Shown: positions 1-8,560, numbered from the stretch's first letter. The stretch is DNA of 64,000 nucleotides from an uncultured Pseudomonadota bacterium (GCA_945952465.1 CAMFIB010000001.1:1116001-1180000); one strand, 5' to 3'. The notes: generated by a model not told the origin, from the letters alone. Made by a program: numbers and translations.

Positions 1-258
1 GCGCGCGAGGTGGTGAAGACCGGCGACATCGTCAAGGTGCGCGTCACCGAGGTCGACGTGGCGCGCAAGCGCATCGGCCTGACGATGAAGCTCGACGCCC
101 CGCCGCAGCAGCGCCAGGGCGGCCCGCGCGAGAACCGTTTCGAGCAGGCGGGCCGCTCGTCGGGTGGTGGCGGCGGCTACCGCCAGCCGGCCGCGCCGCA
201 GGGTGGCTCGGCCATGCAGTCGGCCTTCGCCAAGCTGCAGGGGTTGCGCAAGCCGTGA
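1..258 (+). CDS. tex: Tex-family RNA-binding protein, C-terminal end (5' truncated)
   Basis: Open from base 1 with no start, so only the last 85 residues are present. The first ~28 residues ([16 protein letters not shown], then [10 protein letters not shown]) are the closing strands of an S1 RNA-binding domain as found at the end of Tex/YhgF proteins. A Gly/Gln/Arg-rich disordered tail follows ([19 protein letters not shown]), ending LQGLRKP. Tex is a cytoplasmic nucleic-acid-binding protein linked to transcription. Another S1 protein, such as a ribosomal-S1-like factor, cannot be excluded from so short a piece, but the tail style fits betaproteobacterial Tex. The next gene begins 16 bases later on the same strand. 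Confidence 0.8.
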   Translation, partial: AREVVKTGDIVKVRVTEVDVARKRIGLTMKLDAPPQQRQGGPRENRFEQAGRSSGGGGGYRQPAAPQGGSAMQSAFAKLQGLRKP

Positions 259-274
259 ACCCGGGAGCCGCCCG

Positions 275-913
275 ATGACGATCGCCTGGACGCTGACGTT
301 CACCTGCCTCGCGTTCGTCGCCGCGCTGGTGCTGGCCGACCGCCGCGAGTCGGCGCTGGGCCGCATCGTCTTCAAGCTCGGCGCCAGCAGCTCTTTCGTG
401 GCGCTGGCGTGGGTGCTGGGCGCGCTGGAGTCGCGCTACGGCCAGTTCGTGCTGACCGCGCTGGTGCTGGGCTGGCTGGGCGACGCGGCGCTGCTGGGCA
501 AACACCCGAACGCCTTCCTCGGCGGCTTGGCGGCCTTTCTGCTGTCGCACCTCGCCTTCGCGGCGGCGTTTCTGCTGGGGCCGGTGTCGCTCACCGTCGT
601 GGCGCTGGCTGTTGTGGCGGTGGCCGTCGTCGGCTTCGCCGTGTTGCGCTGGCTGCTGCCGCATGTGCCGCCGGACTTCAAGCTGCCGGTGCTGGCCTAT
701 GTGGTCGTCATCCTCGCGATGTGCCTGACCGCCGCCGGCCATTCCGCCGCCACCGGCCGCTGGAATGTGCTGACCGGCGCCGTGCTGTTCGCCGCGTCCG
801 ACATCTCGGTGGCGCGCGACCGTTTCGTGGCGCCAGGCCCCGTCAACCGGCTGTGGGGCTGGCCGACCTATTTCGCCGCGCAACTCGTGCTGGCGTGGTC
901 GGTGCTGGGCTGA
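275..913 (+). CDS. YhhN/TMEM86-family membrane protein
   Basis: 212 residues, almost entirely hydrophobic, with about eight predicted membrane segments. YhhN-family features are visible: an acidic pair in a membrane helix (GWLGDAALLG, about residue 70) and a later SDISVARDRF motif. Eukaryotic relatives (TMEM86) are lysoplasmalogenases that cleave the vinyl ether bond of lysoplasmalogen. The bacterial role is not settled. The ATG at 275 is preferred over the upstream in-frame start at 164, which would lie inside the tex tail. It is probably cotranscribed with tex and converges on the GST gene. Confidence 0.8.
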   Translation: MTIAWTLTFTCLAFVAALVLADRRESALGRIVFKLGASSSFVALAWVLGALESRYGQFVLTALVLGWLGDAALLGKHPNAFLGGLAAFLLSHLAFAAAFLLGPVSLTVVALAVVAVAVVGFAVLRWLLPHVPPDFKLPVLAYVVVILAMCLTAAGHSAATGRWNVLTGAVLFAASDISVARDRFVAPGPVNRLWGWPTYFAAQLVLAWSVLG

Positions 914-919
914 GCGCCG

Positions 920-1585
920 TCAGTTTTTCGCCGGTGCGCCGGCCTGCTTGAACGGGTCGGCCCGGTCGAAGGCTTCGATGGCGTCGCAGCGGGCGACGAT
1001 GCGGTCGATGGTGGGCGTGTTCTCGGTGGTGATCTTGAACACCCGCATCACCGCGACGATGCTGGCCAGGCAGATGTCGGCCATCGTCACCGTGTCGCCG
1101 TGGCAGAAGTCGCCGGTGCCCGGCTCGCTGGTCAGGCGTTGCTCCAGCGCCGCCAGGCCGGTGCGGAACCACTGGGTCTGCCAGGCTTTCCACTGCGCGT
1201 CGTTCAGGCCATGCTCGGCCTGCAGGTATTTCTTCACCCTCGGCGTGACCAGCGGGTGGGTGTCGGCCGCCAGCATGCCGACGATGGAGCGCACCCGCGC
1301 CCGGCCGTGCAGGTCGCGCGGCAGCAGCGGCGGCTCGGGTTGCAGTTCCTCCAGGAATTCCAGAATGGCCACCGACTGCGTGAGCGGCGGATGCCCGGCT
1401 TCGACCAGCGCGGGCAGGGCGCCCATCGGGTTGATCTTCAGGAAGGCCTCGCCGCGGTGCTCGCCCGCGTCGACGTTGATGAACTTCTCGTTCGGCGAGA
1501 TGCCCTTCAGCGCCATCGCCACGCGCACGCGGAAGGTGGCCGAGGTGCGCCAGTAGCCGTAGAGATCGAAGGTGGGTGTGGTCAT
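920..1585 (-). CDS. maiA: Zeta-class glutathione S-transferase, maleylacetoacetate isomerase type
   Basis: 221 residues. The N-terminal thioredoxin-like domain has YWRTSATFRVRVAMALKG, matching the glutathione-site region of zeta-class enzymes. NPMGALPALVEAG and QSVAILEFLEE (about residue 65) follow, then an all-helical C-terminal domain with DTHPLVTPRV. Zeta GSTs isomerise maleylacetoacetate or maleylpyruvate using glutathione. The usual SSC of the active site reads TSA here, as in many proteobacterial members. No homogentisate or gentisate genes are adjacent, so substrate assignment is by family only. The ATG at 1585 starts at the conserved domain; the longer frame upstream is non-homologous. 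Confidence 0.8.
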   Translation of the reverse strand: MTTPTFDLYGYWRTSATFRVRVAMALKGISPNEKFINVDAGEHRGEAFLKINPMGALPALVEAGHPPLTQSVAILEFLEELQPEPPLLPRDLHGRARVRSIVGMLAADTHPLVTPRVKKYLQAEHGLNDAQWKAWQTQWFRTGLAALEQRLTSEPGTGDFCHGDTVTMADICLASIVAVMRVFKITTENTPTIDRIVARCDAIEAFDRADPFKQAGAPAKN

Positions 1586-1645
1586 GGTGGACAAGCTTAG
1601 CGCGGCCTGGCCCTGCGTGCCGGCCGACTTCGTGCTACATTGAAG

Positions 1646-1681
1646 TATCCATTCGTTTATCCATTCATAAATCCATTCAAA
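1646..1681. repeat. Three 12-bp-spaced direct repeats abutting the yjjJ-like start
   Basis: TATCCATTC occurs at 1646-1654 and 1658-1666, and AATCCATTC at 1670-1678, exactly 12 bp apart, in an AT-rich patch inside GC-rich DNA. The last unit ends seven bases before the ATG at 1686. A fourth ATCCATTCA sits inside the gene at 1838-1846. Such phased repeats look like an operator for self-regulation. No ribosome binding site is visible between the repeats and the ATG, so the transcript may be leaderless, with the promoter inside the repeats. The function is inferred. Confidence 0.6.
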
Positions 1682-1685
1682 TTTC

Positions 1686-3035
1686 ATGGCGTCGCACGTC
1701 GAATCGCTTCGCCTGCAACTGGCTTCCGGGCCGGCCTTGCCACGCAGACTGATGGCTGCGCTGGGCATCAGCCAGCCCACGCTGTCCCGCGCGCTGGCGG
1801 AAATGGGCGGCGACGTGGTGCGCATCGGCGCGGCACGATCCATTCAGTATGCGCTGCGCGACAACGCCCGCGGCCTGCCCGACGTCACCATCCACCGCGT
1901 CGATGACGAGGGCCGGCTCAGTGTCCTCGGCCAACTCCTGCCCGTGCGCCCGGACGGGTTCGTGATGCTGCAGGCCGGCGGCGGCACCGCGCACAGCGCC
2001 GGCCTGCCGTGGTGGCTGCTCGACATGCGACCCCAGGGCTTCATGGGCCGGGCGTTCGCGTCCAGGCTTGCCGGCGCCCTCGGCTTGCCACCCAGGCTCT
2101 CCGAATGGACCGACAGCCACGTCCTGCGTGCGCTGGTGCAACAGGGGCAGGACGCGGTCGGCAACCTGGTGCTGGGCGACGCCGCACGCGAGCGGCTGCT
2201 CGACGCACCGCTGCCTCAACCCATCGCCGAAACCGACAAGGCCACCGCCTATGTGCGGCTGGCACACGAGGCAGCGAGCGGCGAGCTGCCCGACTCGTCG
2301 GCTGGCGGTGAGCAGCCGAAGTTCGCGGCCTTTGCCGAAACGCCCGACGGGCCGCGCCATGTGCTCGTCAAGTTCACGCTGCCCGAGAGCAACCCGGTGA
2401 CCGAACGCTGGCGCGACCTGCTGCTGGCCGAACACCATGCGCTTGACACCCTGGCCGCCGCCGGTGTTGCCGCCGCGCGCACCCGCGTGGTCGATGCAGC
2501 GAACGGCCAGCGCTTCCTGGAAGTGGAACGCTTCGACCGGGTGGGCCTGCACGGCCGGCGCGCCGTGTTCTCGCTCGCCTCGCTCGACGCCGAATTCGTC
2601 GGCAACGCCCGGGCGCCGTGGCCGGAGATCACCGCGTCGCTCGCGGCTCAGGGCCACGCCACCGCCGGGTCGGTCGATGCCGCCGCGCTGCTGCACGCGT
2701 TCGGCACGCTGATCGGCAACACCGACATGCACAACGGCAACCTCTCGTTCACGCTCGACGAACGCCAGCGCTGTGTGCCGACACCCGCCTACGACATGCT
2801 GCCCATGGGTTTTGCGCCGCAGTCCAGCGGGGGGCTTCCCGAGACGCTGGCGCCGGCCCGTTTGCACCCGTCCGTCTCGGTGGGCGCATGGCGGCGCGCG
2901 GCGGCCCTCGCGGAAGTGTTCATGGGTCGGCTGCGCGCCGAGACCCGGTTCTCGGAGCGCTTTCAGCCCTGCGTTGCGGCCCTTGAAGCTCACGCCGCTG
3001 ACGCGGCCGCGAAGATCGCCCGGCTGGGTGCTTGA
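1686..3035 (+). CDS. yjjJ: HipA-like kinase, YjjJ/HipH type
   Basis: 449 residues. The N-terminus has a winged-helix-like segment (LMAALGISQPTLSRALAEMG, residues 22-41), the mark of YjjJ as opposed to classic HipA, which relies on a separate HipB antitoxin. The kinase core follows: SAGGEQPKF (about 205-213), ATP-binding Lys in VLVKF, FLEVERFDR, catalytic NTDMHNGN (about 345-352) and YDMLPM (about 369). HipA kinases phosphorylate a translation target and cause growth arrest. E. coli YjjJ is reported to be a toxin without a cognate antitoxin. No hipB-like gene is adjacent, consistent with a DNA-binding domain in cis. Direct repeats precede the start. Confidence 0.82.
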   Translation: MASHVESLRLQLASGPALPRRLMAALGISQPTLSRALAEMGGDVVRIGAARSIQYALRDNARGLPDVTIHRVDDEGRLSVLGQLLPVRPDGFVMLQAGGGTAHSAGLPWWLLDMRPQGFMGRAFASRLAGALGLPPRLSEWTDSHVLRALVQQGQDAVGNLVLGDAARERLLDAPLPQPIAETDKATAYVRLAHEAASGELPDSSAGGEQPKFAAFAETPDGPRHVLVKFTLPESNPVTERWRDLLLAEHHALDTLAAAGVAAARTRVVDAANGQRFLEVERFDRVGLHGRRAVFSLASLDAEFVGNARAPWPEITASLAAQGHATAGSVDAAALLHAFGTLIGNTDMHNGNLSFTLDERQRCVPTPAYDMLPMGFAPQSSGGLPETLAPARLHPSVSVGAWRRAAALAEVFMGRLRAETRFSERFQPCVAALEAHAADAAAKIARLGA

Positions 3036-3040
3036 AACAC

Positions 3041-3832
3041 ATGGTCTCACCCTTGCCGCGCATCGACCTCGTCATTCCCTCCCGCGCCCAGCCGCGCCAG
3101 CGCGAATTTCTGGAGGCTGCGCTGGCGTCGGTGCGCGCCCAAACCGTGGCGGGGCAGGTCGAGGTGCGCTGCATCGTCGGGGTGGACCATGGTCAGCCCC
3201 TGCCGCACGGTCTTGCCGGATCGCTCGGCCTGACGGTTGCCGAAAGCGGTGGCCGCACCCAGGCGGAAGCGTTGAATGCGGCGTTTGCGCAGGTCGGGAA
3301 CCCCGATTTCGTCGCGCTTCTGGAGGACGACGACCAATGGATGCCGCGCTACCTGGAGATGGCGCTGCAGGCGGTGGCGGGTTTCGATTTCGTGTCGTCC
3401 ACGCAGGCCGAGGTGAACGACGCCGGCCAGTTGCTGCGCGTGAACGATTTCCCCACGCCGTCGGGCTGGTTCATGCCGGCGGCCACGCTGCGGCGGGTGG
3501 GCGGGTTCGACCCTTCGTACCGCTGGCACCTCGACAACGACTGGCTGGGCCGGCTCTCCGCCACCGGCGCGAGGCGGCTGCATTTGGTGGAGTCGACCGC
3601 GCCCATCGTGGCCGAACTGGCGCGCCCGGTGCGGCCGTGGCTGGGCCGGGTGCTGGACCAGTCGCGCGGCACCTGCCGGCTCGGCCGCCACCCGTGGCCG
3701 GAACCGCTGGTGCGGCGGCTGGTGCATGCCGGTTCCGGTCTGTCGCGCATCGCGGCCGATCCGGTGCTGCGGGCGGCCTCGGAGGCCGAGCAGCACCGCT
3801 TGATCGCGCGCCACGGCCATCTGCCCTGGTAG
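3041..3832 (+). CDS. Family 2-like glycosyltransferase
   Basis: About 263 residues. The start region reads IDLVIPSRAQ, then FLEAALASVRAQTV, the nucleotide-sugar-binding opening of GT-A transferases. LLEDDDQWMPRYLEMAL supplies the acidic DxD-type metal site, and LRRVGGFDPSYRWHLDNDWLGRLS matches the acceptor-side motif of GT2 enzymes. No membrane segments are evident. The TTG at 3032 overlaps the preceding stop and would add three residues; the ATG at 3041 is used here. Neither has a clear ribosome binding site. The sugar substrate is unknown, and no polysaccharide cluster surrounds it. Confidence 0.7.
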   Translation: MVSPLPRIDLVIPSRAQPRQREFLEAALASVRAQTVAGQVEVRCIVGVDHGQPLPHGLAGSLGLTVAESGGRTQAEALNAAFAQVGNPDFVALLEDDDQWMPRYLEMALQAVAGFDFVSSTQAEVNDAGQLLRVNDFPTPSGWFMPAATLRRVGGFDPSYRWHLDNDWLGRLSATGARRLHLVESTAPIVAELARPVRPWLGRVLDQSRGTCRLGRHPWPEPLVRRLVHAGSGLSRIAADPVLRAASEAEQHRLIARHGHLPW

Positions 3833-3840
3833 CCAGATCG

Positions 3841-3884
3841 CTTCATTTTTGGTAGCAAACAATCCAGCAGTGGCGCTGACTTGT
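3841..3884 (-). repeat. Dispersed AT-rich repeat, copy A (intergenic)
   Basis: Read on the minus strand it gives CAAGTCAGCGCCACTGCTGG, then ATTGTTTGCTACCAAAAATG. The core TGGCGCTGACTT lies at 3871-3882 on the plus strand. It fills most of the gap between the glycosyltransferase and MFS genes. It shares its core and AT-rich right half with copies at 11471, 33071, 34871, 36128, 47033 and 54966. Confidence 0.7.
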
Positions 3885-4021
3885 GCCCAATTTATCTCGT
3901 ATCGGGTTGCAGGGTGCGCCAGAAGCCGCTCACCAGCGCCGGCGCCGCGCATCGCCGACAATCGCTGGCTTGCGCTGTCGCCGCTGCCGTGTCGGCGTTT
4001 CACTTCTCCGTTCCCGTTTCC

Positions 4022-5224
4022 ATGACCTCCTCCTTCTTCGGCCTCGCGGTCGTGCTCGGCCTGCTGTCGGCCATCGGCCCGTTCGCCATCGACATGTATT
4101 TGCCGGCGCTGCCGTCCATCGGCCAGACGCTGAACGCCTCGATGGGCGCGGTGCAGGGCAGCCTGATGGCTTTTTTCATCTCGCTGGGCATCGGCCAGAT
4201 CGTCTATGGCCCGGTGTCCGACATGCTGGGCCGCAAGGCGCCGCTGTACTTCGGGTTGGGCCTGTTCGCGCTGGCCAGCATCGGCTGCGCGCTGGCGCCG
4301 GACGTGCACACGCTGATCGTGCTGCGCTTCTTCCAGGGCCTGGGCGCCTGCGCCGGCATGGTTGTGCCACGGGCGGTGGTGCGTGACCTGCACACCGGCC
4401 ACGAGGCGGCGCGGCTGATGTCGTTGCTGATGCTGGTGTTCAGCGTGTCGCCCATTCTGGCGCCGCTGACCGGCAGTTTCCTGATCGAGGCCTTCGGCTG
4501 GCGCAGCGTGTTCTGGGCGGTGCTGGTGGCGGCGCTGCTGGGCCTTGTGCTGCTGGCCACCCGGCTGCCGGAAACGCGGCCGCCGGCCGACCGGCTGGGC
4601 AGCAGCGTGGCCGGCGCGCTGCAGGCCTACCGCACGCTGCTGAAAGACCGCCACTACCTCGGGCTGGTGTTCATCGGCGCGTTCGGCATGGCCAGCTTCT
4701 TCGCCTACCTCGCCAACTCGTCGTTCGTGCTGATCGACCACTACGGCCTCACCCCGCGCCAGTACAGCCTGGCCTTCGCGGCGAATGCGGCGTCGTTCAT
4801 CGGCGTGTCGCAGTTCACCGGCCTGCTGGGCCAACGCTTCGGGCTGGTGCGGCTGGTGAAGGGCGCGGTGGCGGGCTATGCGCTGATGATGGGGCTGCTG
4901 CTGGCGCTGAACCTGGCCGGCATCGACCGGCTGGACGTGATGATCGCGGTGCTGTTCCTCGGCTACGGCTTCCTCGGCCTGGTGGTGCCGACCGCCGCTG
5001 TGCTGGCGCTGGAGGAGCACGGCGCCATTGCCGGCACCGCGTCGGCGCTGATGGGCACGCTGCAGTTCGTGACCGGCGCGGTGGTGATGGCCGTCACCGG
5101 CGTGTTCGCCGACGGCAGCGCGCGGCCCATGGTGGCCGGCATCGCAGCGGCGGCGGCCACCGCGTTCGTGGTCGCGCGCCTGACGCTGGCGGGCCACAAG
5201 CCCGTGGCGATGCAGCCGCGGTAG
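4022..5224 (+). CDS. Bcr/CflA-family multidrug efflux MFS transporter
   Basis: 400 residues with twelve apparent membrane segments. TM1 reads LSAIGPFAIDMYLPALPSIG, the hallmark of Bcr/CflA drug:H+ antiporters. The motif A loop GPVSDMLGRKAP (about residue 68) and RFFQGLGACAGMVVPRAVVRD (TM4) are intact. The family exports drugs such as bicyclomycin, chloramphenicol or sulfonamides across the inner membrane. The ATG at 4022 is chosen because the 47 residues the frame offers upstream run into the repeat element and are not transporter-like. A promoter would have to lie in the 189-bp gap. Confidence 0.88.
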   Translation: MTSSFFGLAVVLGLLSAIGPFAIDMYLPALPSIGQTLNASMGAVQGSLMAFFISLGIGQIVYGPVSDMLGRKAPLYFGLGLFALASIGCALAPDVHTLIVLRFFQGLGACAGMVVPRAVVRDLHTGHEAARLMSLLMLVFSVSPILAPLTGSFLIEAFGWRSVFWAVLVAALLGLVLLATRLPETRPPADRLGSSVAGALQAYRTLLKDRHYLGLVFIGAFGMASFFAYLANSSFVLIDHYGLTPRQYSLAFAANAASFIGVSQFTGLLGQRFGLVRLVKGAVAGYALMMGLLLALNLAGIDRLDVMIAVLFLGYGFLGLVVPTAAVLALEEHGAIAGTASALMGTLQFVTGAVVMAVTGVFADGSARPMVAGIAAAAATAFVVARLTLAGHKPVAMQPR

Positions 5225-5230
5225 CGGCGT

Positions 5231-5926
5231 TCAGCCCAGCGCCAAGCCGTCGAGTGCGGCGTAGCTGTTGCGCAGCCAGGTCTTCACGCGCTGGCGCTCC
5301 AGCAGGCCCAGCGCGTCGGCGCCGCCCGTGGCGTTGACCGCCGCCCAGAAGCTGGCGTTCTGCCGGTCGATCTTGCGCATGCTGGCCTCGTGCAGTTGCG
5401 GCAGCGTGATGACGCTGGCGCCCTGTTCGCGGGCCTTGGCCATGGCCGGCGAGGCGTCGAGCTGCGAAAAGTCGCTGCCCCGGCCCAGGTTGCGCACCAC
5501 CACGTAGCGCGGGCCGTCGCCGTGAGCGTCGAGCAGGCGGCCGAGCAGGTCGACCGAGTCCTGGCCGGCGTCGGCCACATGCCAGAAATAAACGGTCACG
5601 CCCAGGTCGGCCATCAGCGCAACCAGGTCGGAGTCGTGCATCCAGCGGGCCAGCGGGGCAGCGGTCTGCGCGGCCAGATCGACGATGGCGTTGCGGGGCC
5701 CTTCGTCTTCAAAGCTGCCGGCAATGGCGTCGAGGCCTTCGTAGCTGTCCACCACCACGGGCGAGGCGTAGCCGGCGTAGAAGCGGGTGAAGGAATGGTG
5801 CGAGCGGTCGGTGTCGAAACCCGTGAAGGGCACACCCTTGTCGATGAAATACTGAGCCAGCAGGCGGGCGACGACGGACTTGCCGACCCCGCCTTTCTCG
5901 CCGCCGATGAAGTGCAGACTGCGCAT
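5231..5926 (-). CDS. Orphan ParA/MinD-like P-loop ATPase
   Basis: 231 residues. GGEKGGVGKS (residues 6-15) is a deviant Walker A with the signature lysine of the ParA/MinD/Soj class. FDTDRSHHSF resembles the switch I region, and IVDLAAQ the Walker B strand. No parB, minC/minE or plasmid functions are nearby, so a partitioning role is not supported. It resembles stand-alone chromosomal ATPases of unknown role. The start at 5926 places the Walker A motif at the usual distance. It is followed leftward by a convergent MFS gene and preceded by a DUF2127 gene in the same orientation. Confidence 0.72.
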   Translation of the reverse strand: MRSLHFIGGEKGGVGKSVVARLLAQYFIDKGVPFTGFDTDRSHHSFTRFYAGYASPVVVDSYEGLDAIAGSFEDEGPRNAIVDLAAQTAAPLARWMHDSDLVALMADLGVTVYFWHVADAGQDSVDLLGRLLDAHGDGPRYVVVRNLGRGSDFSQLDASPAMAKAREQGASVITLPQLHEASMRKIDRQNASFWAAVNATGGADALGLLERQRVKTWLRNSYAALDGLALG

Positions 5927-5968
5927 GGAAGATCCGTGTGTGAAGGATTGGGAAAGGCGCAGCAAGAA

Positions 5969-6490
5969 TCAGGCCCCTGCTGTGGCGCGCCGCCGCCGCA
6001 GGAGTTGCAACACCAGGTACACCACCAGGAACACGTTGCCCGCCAGCACCGCTGCGCCCACCAGCGAGGGCTTGTGCATCAGGTGCGTGACCTCGAACGG
6101 CACGTAGAGCCCGCCCGACAGCGCGCCCAGCAGCTCGCCCCAGGCCTTGTCGTTCCACAGTCCGTAGGCTTCGCCGAGGCGGATGGCGATGTAGGCCACG
6201 CCCAGCGCCAGCACATGGTGGAGGTTGGCCTCGGGCAGGCGGTCGGCGTAGTGCAGCAGCAGCGAGGGAAAACGGGCGTCGGGGTCCAGCCCGAAGCGGC
6301 CGATCAGCTCGACCGCGAGGCGCCGCACGTCGTGGTGCATCAGGTCCAGCAGGCCGCCCAGCGCGGCGAAGGCGGCCACGCCTTTGGCGGCCTCGAACAG
6401 CGCGATGGCGCGCAGCGCGCGGCGGCGGGTGGCGGCGCCTGCCGATTCAGGGGAGGGGGTGTCGGCGTTCAATGCGGTCGATTCTGGCAT
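5969..6490 (-). CDS. DUF2127-family membrane protein
   Basis: 173 residues. The first helix reads RRALRAIALFEAAKGVAAFAALGGLLDL, then come HHDVRRLAVELIGRFGLDP, HHVLALGVAYIAIRLGEAYGLW and a final helix, GAAVLAGNVFLVVYLVLQLL. This matches the DUF2127 arrangement of four short membrane segments with conserved Phe-Glu and Glu-Ala-Tyr-Gly-Leu. No function is established for the family. It starts 14 bp from slyX, which is transcribed the other way, so the two share a very short divergent promoter region. Confidence 0.7.
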   Translation of the reverse strand: MPESTALNADTPSPESAGAATRRRALRAIALFEAAKGVAAFAALGGLLDLMHHDVRRLAVELIGRFGLDPDARFPSLLLHYADRLPEANLHHVLALGVAYIAIRLGEAYGLWNDKAWGELLGALSGGLYVPFEVTHLMHKPSLVGAAVLAGNVFLVVYLVLQLLRRRRATAGA

Positions 6491-6504
6491 GGTCCAATCG
6501 GGGC

Positions 6505-6723
6505 ATGGACACGCATGCCGTCGAACAGCGCCTCATCGACCTCGAGATCAAGGCCAGCTTCACCGAAGACCTGGTTGAGCAGCTCAACCAGGTCATCATC
6601 CGCCAGCAGCAACAGATCGACCTGTTGATCGCCGAGATCGGCCGGCTGCGCGAGGCCAGCCGCGCGCAGCCGGGGGATTCGGCACCCCGCAACCTGCGCG
6701 ACGAGCTGCCGCCGCACTACTGA
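6505..6723 (+). CDS. slyX: SlyX family protein
   Basis: 72 residues. VEQRLIDLEIKASFTEDLVEQLN then VIIRQQQQIDLLIAEIGRLRE form an uninterrupted coiled coil, and RDELPPHY is the invariant C-terminal SlyX tail (PPHY). Its function is unknown; the E. coli gene was named for its neighbour slyD. The ATG at 6505 gives the usual family length. Confidence 0.93.
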   Translation: MDTHAVEQRLIDLEIKASFTEDLVEQLNQVIIRQQQQIDLLIAEIGRLREASRAQPGDSAPRNLRDELPPHY

Positions 6724-6727
6724 TTTC

Positions 6728-8560
6728 TCAAGGTTTCACCGGCAGCGCGAACACCAGCAGCGCGTCGCCCTGCTTGTAGCCGAACAGCTGGTTGCCGCCG
6801 GCCGCCACCGCCACGTACTGCCGGCCGTTCACCGAATAGGTGATGGCGGGCGCGTTGACGCCGGCCTCGGCGGTGTGGCTCCACAGCGGCTGGCCGTTCT
6901 CGGCGTCGAGGGCGCTGAAGCGGCCGTTGCCTTCGCCGGCAAACACCAGCCCGCCGGCGGTGGCCAGCACGCCGCCGATCATCGGCTGCGGCGTGGGGTG
7001 CTGCCAGGCCACCTGGCCGGTGGTCAGGTCGATGGCCGACACGTTGCCCGAGCGCGGGCTTTCCACCGGCTCCAGCGAAGAAAACCGGATGGCGGGCTTG
7101 CCGTCCTTGGCGGGAATCTCGTCGGTCTTGTAGCGCACCGGCCAGTCGATGGCGGCCATGTAGGCGCGCTGCGCCCTGGCGTCCACCGCGGCGGGCGACC
7201 AGTTCACGCCGCCGGTCACGCCCGGGGTGATGAGCACGCCCTCCTTGGTGGCGCGCGCGTACGGGTTGCTGCGCGGCACGAAAGAGTCGCTCTTCAGCAG
7301 CAGTTCGCCGGTGGCGCGGTCGTGCACGAAGAAATAACCGATCTTGCTGGCCTGGCCGACCGCCGGCGTGGTCTTGCCGTCTTTCACGTAGTCGAACAGC
7401 ATGGGCGGGCTGGCCACGTCGTAGCCCCAGCGGTCGTGCGGCACCTGCTGGTAGTGCCAGCGGATCTGCCCGGTGTTCACGTCCAGCGCCACCAGCGAGA
7501 CGGTGTAGAGGTTGTCGCCCGGCCGCGAGGTGTCGTCCATCTGCGGCGACGGGTTGCCGGTGCCGAAGTAGAGCAGGCCCAGTTTCGGGTCGATGGCCGG
7601 CGTGCTCCAGGCCGAGCCGCCGCCGAACTTCGCGGCGTCGGGGTTCTGCGCCAGCGTGGCCTTCTCGCGCTCGATGTCGCGGTTGAGGTTTTCGCCGTCC
7701 GGCGTGGTGGCGCGGAACTGGCCTTCCCAGCCGGTGGCCGCGACGGTGTCGAACTGCCACACGCGCTGGCCAGTCTTGACGTCGAAGGCGGCCAGGAAAC
7801 CGGCCCGGCCGTAGTTGCCTTGCACGCCCACCACCGCGCCCAGTGGCGCGCCGTCGCGCGGTTCATCGAGGTGCAGGCCGTAGCCCACGCCGGTGATGCC
7901 GACGATGACCTTGCCCTGGTACACGATGGGCGCCATCGAAATACCGACGCCGGTGGTACCGGTCTGCACGCTGGTGCGGCCGGCGAGGGCCGAGCCTTTC
8001 AGCAGGTCGGCCTGTTCGGCGGGCGGTGCCGCCTGGTCTTCGGCGATGGCCTTGTCCCAGACCACCTTGCCGGTCTTGGCGTCGAGCGCGACCAGCCGGG
8101 CGTCGACGGTGCCGATGTACACCGTGCCGTCGGCCACCGCCACGCCCCGGTTGGCGGGGCCGCAGCACAGCGGGTAGCCCTTGCGCCGCAGGTGGTCGTA
8201 ACGCCACAGGGGTTTGCCGGTCACCGCGTCGAGCGCGGCCACGCTGCTGTAGGGCAGCGAGAGGTACATGACGCCGCCGGTGACGATGGGCGTGGCCTGG
8301 AAGGTGGCCTTCACGCCGCTCCGGTACTGCCAGGCGGGCTTCAGGTTGCCCACGTTGGTGCGGTCGATCTGCGCCAGCGGCGAAAAGCGCTGGTTGCTCA
8401 GGTCGAGCCCGTAGGTGGGCCAGTCGGCGCCGGGGGTATCCGGCGTGCCGAGCGGTGGCGGCGGGGCGCTGGCGCAGGCGGCCAGCAGGGCCGACAGCAC
8501 GAGCAAGGTGGACGAGACGGAAGCGAGGCGGCCGATGCTTCGGCCAGCGGGACGCGGCAT
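6728..8560 (-). CDS. PQQ-dependent (quinoprotein) dehydrogenase, lipoprotein
   Basis: 610 residues. The signal peptide ends in a lipobox (SALLAAC), predicting an outer- or inner-membrane lipoprotein facing the periplasm. The beta-propeller begins DWPTYGLDLSNQRFSPL. PLCCGPANRG (about residue 155) carries the adjacent cysteines that form the disulfide ring over PQQ in alcohol dehydrogenases. GTGNPSPQMD and HDRWGYDVASPP match the calcium/PQQ-site Asn and catalytic Asp segments of methanol/ethanol dehydrogenases. No CxxCH haem motif is present, so it is not a quinohaemoprotein. No cytochrome partner, pedF or pqq genes are adjacent. It likely oxidises an alcohol or aldehyde; the substrate is unknown. 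Confidence 0.85.
   Translation of the reverse strand: MPRPAGRSIGRLASVSSTLLVLSALLAACASAPPPPLGTPDTPGADWPTYGLDLSNQRFSPLAQIDRTNVGNLKPAWQYRSGVKATFQATPIVTGGVMYLSLPYSSVAALDAVTGKPLWRYDHLRRKGYPLCCGPANRGVAVADGTVYIGTVDARLVALDAKTGKVVWDKAIAEDQAAPPAEQADLLKGSALAGRTSVQTGTTGVGISMAPIVYQGKVIVGITGVGYGLHLDEPRDGAPLGAVVGVQGNYGRAGFLAAFDVKTGQRVWQFDTVAATGWEGQFRATTPDGENLNRDIEREKATLAQNPDAAKFGGGSAWSTPAIDPKLGLLYFGTGNPSPQMDDTSRPGDNLYTVSLVALDVNTGQIRWHYQQVPHDRWGYDVASPPMLFDYVKDGKTTPAVGQASKIGYFFVHDRATGELLLKSDSFVPRSNPYARATKEGVLITPGVTGGVNWSPAAVDARAQRAYMAAIDWPVRYKTDEIPAKDGKPAIRFSSLEPVESPRSGNVSAIDLTTGQVAWQHPTPQPMIGGVLATAGGLVFAGEGNGRFSALDAENGQPLWSHTAEAGVNAPAITYSVNGRQYVAVAAGGNQLFGYKQGDALLVFALPVKP

Noticed and set aside
3047-5197. 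716-codon minus-strand frame across the glycosyltransferase and MFS genes
   Set aside because: Spans two clear plus-strand genes and an intergenic repeat; composition is that of an antisense artefact.
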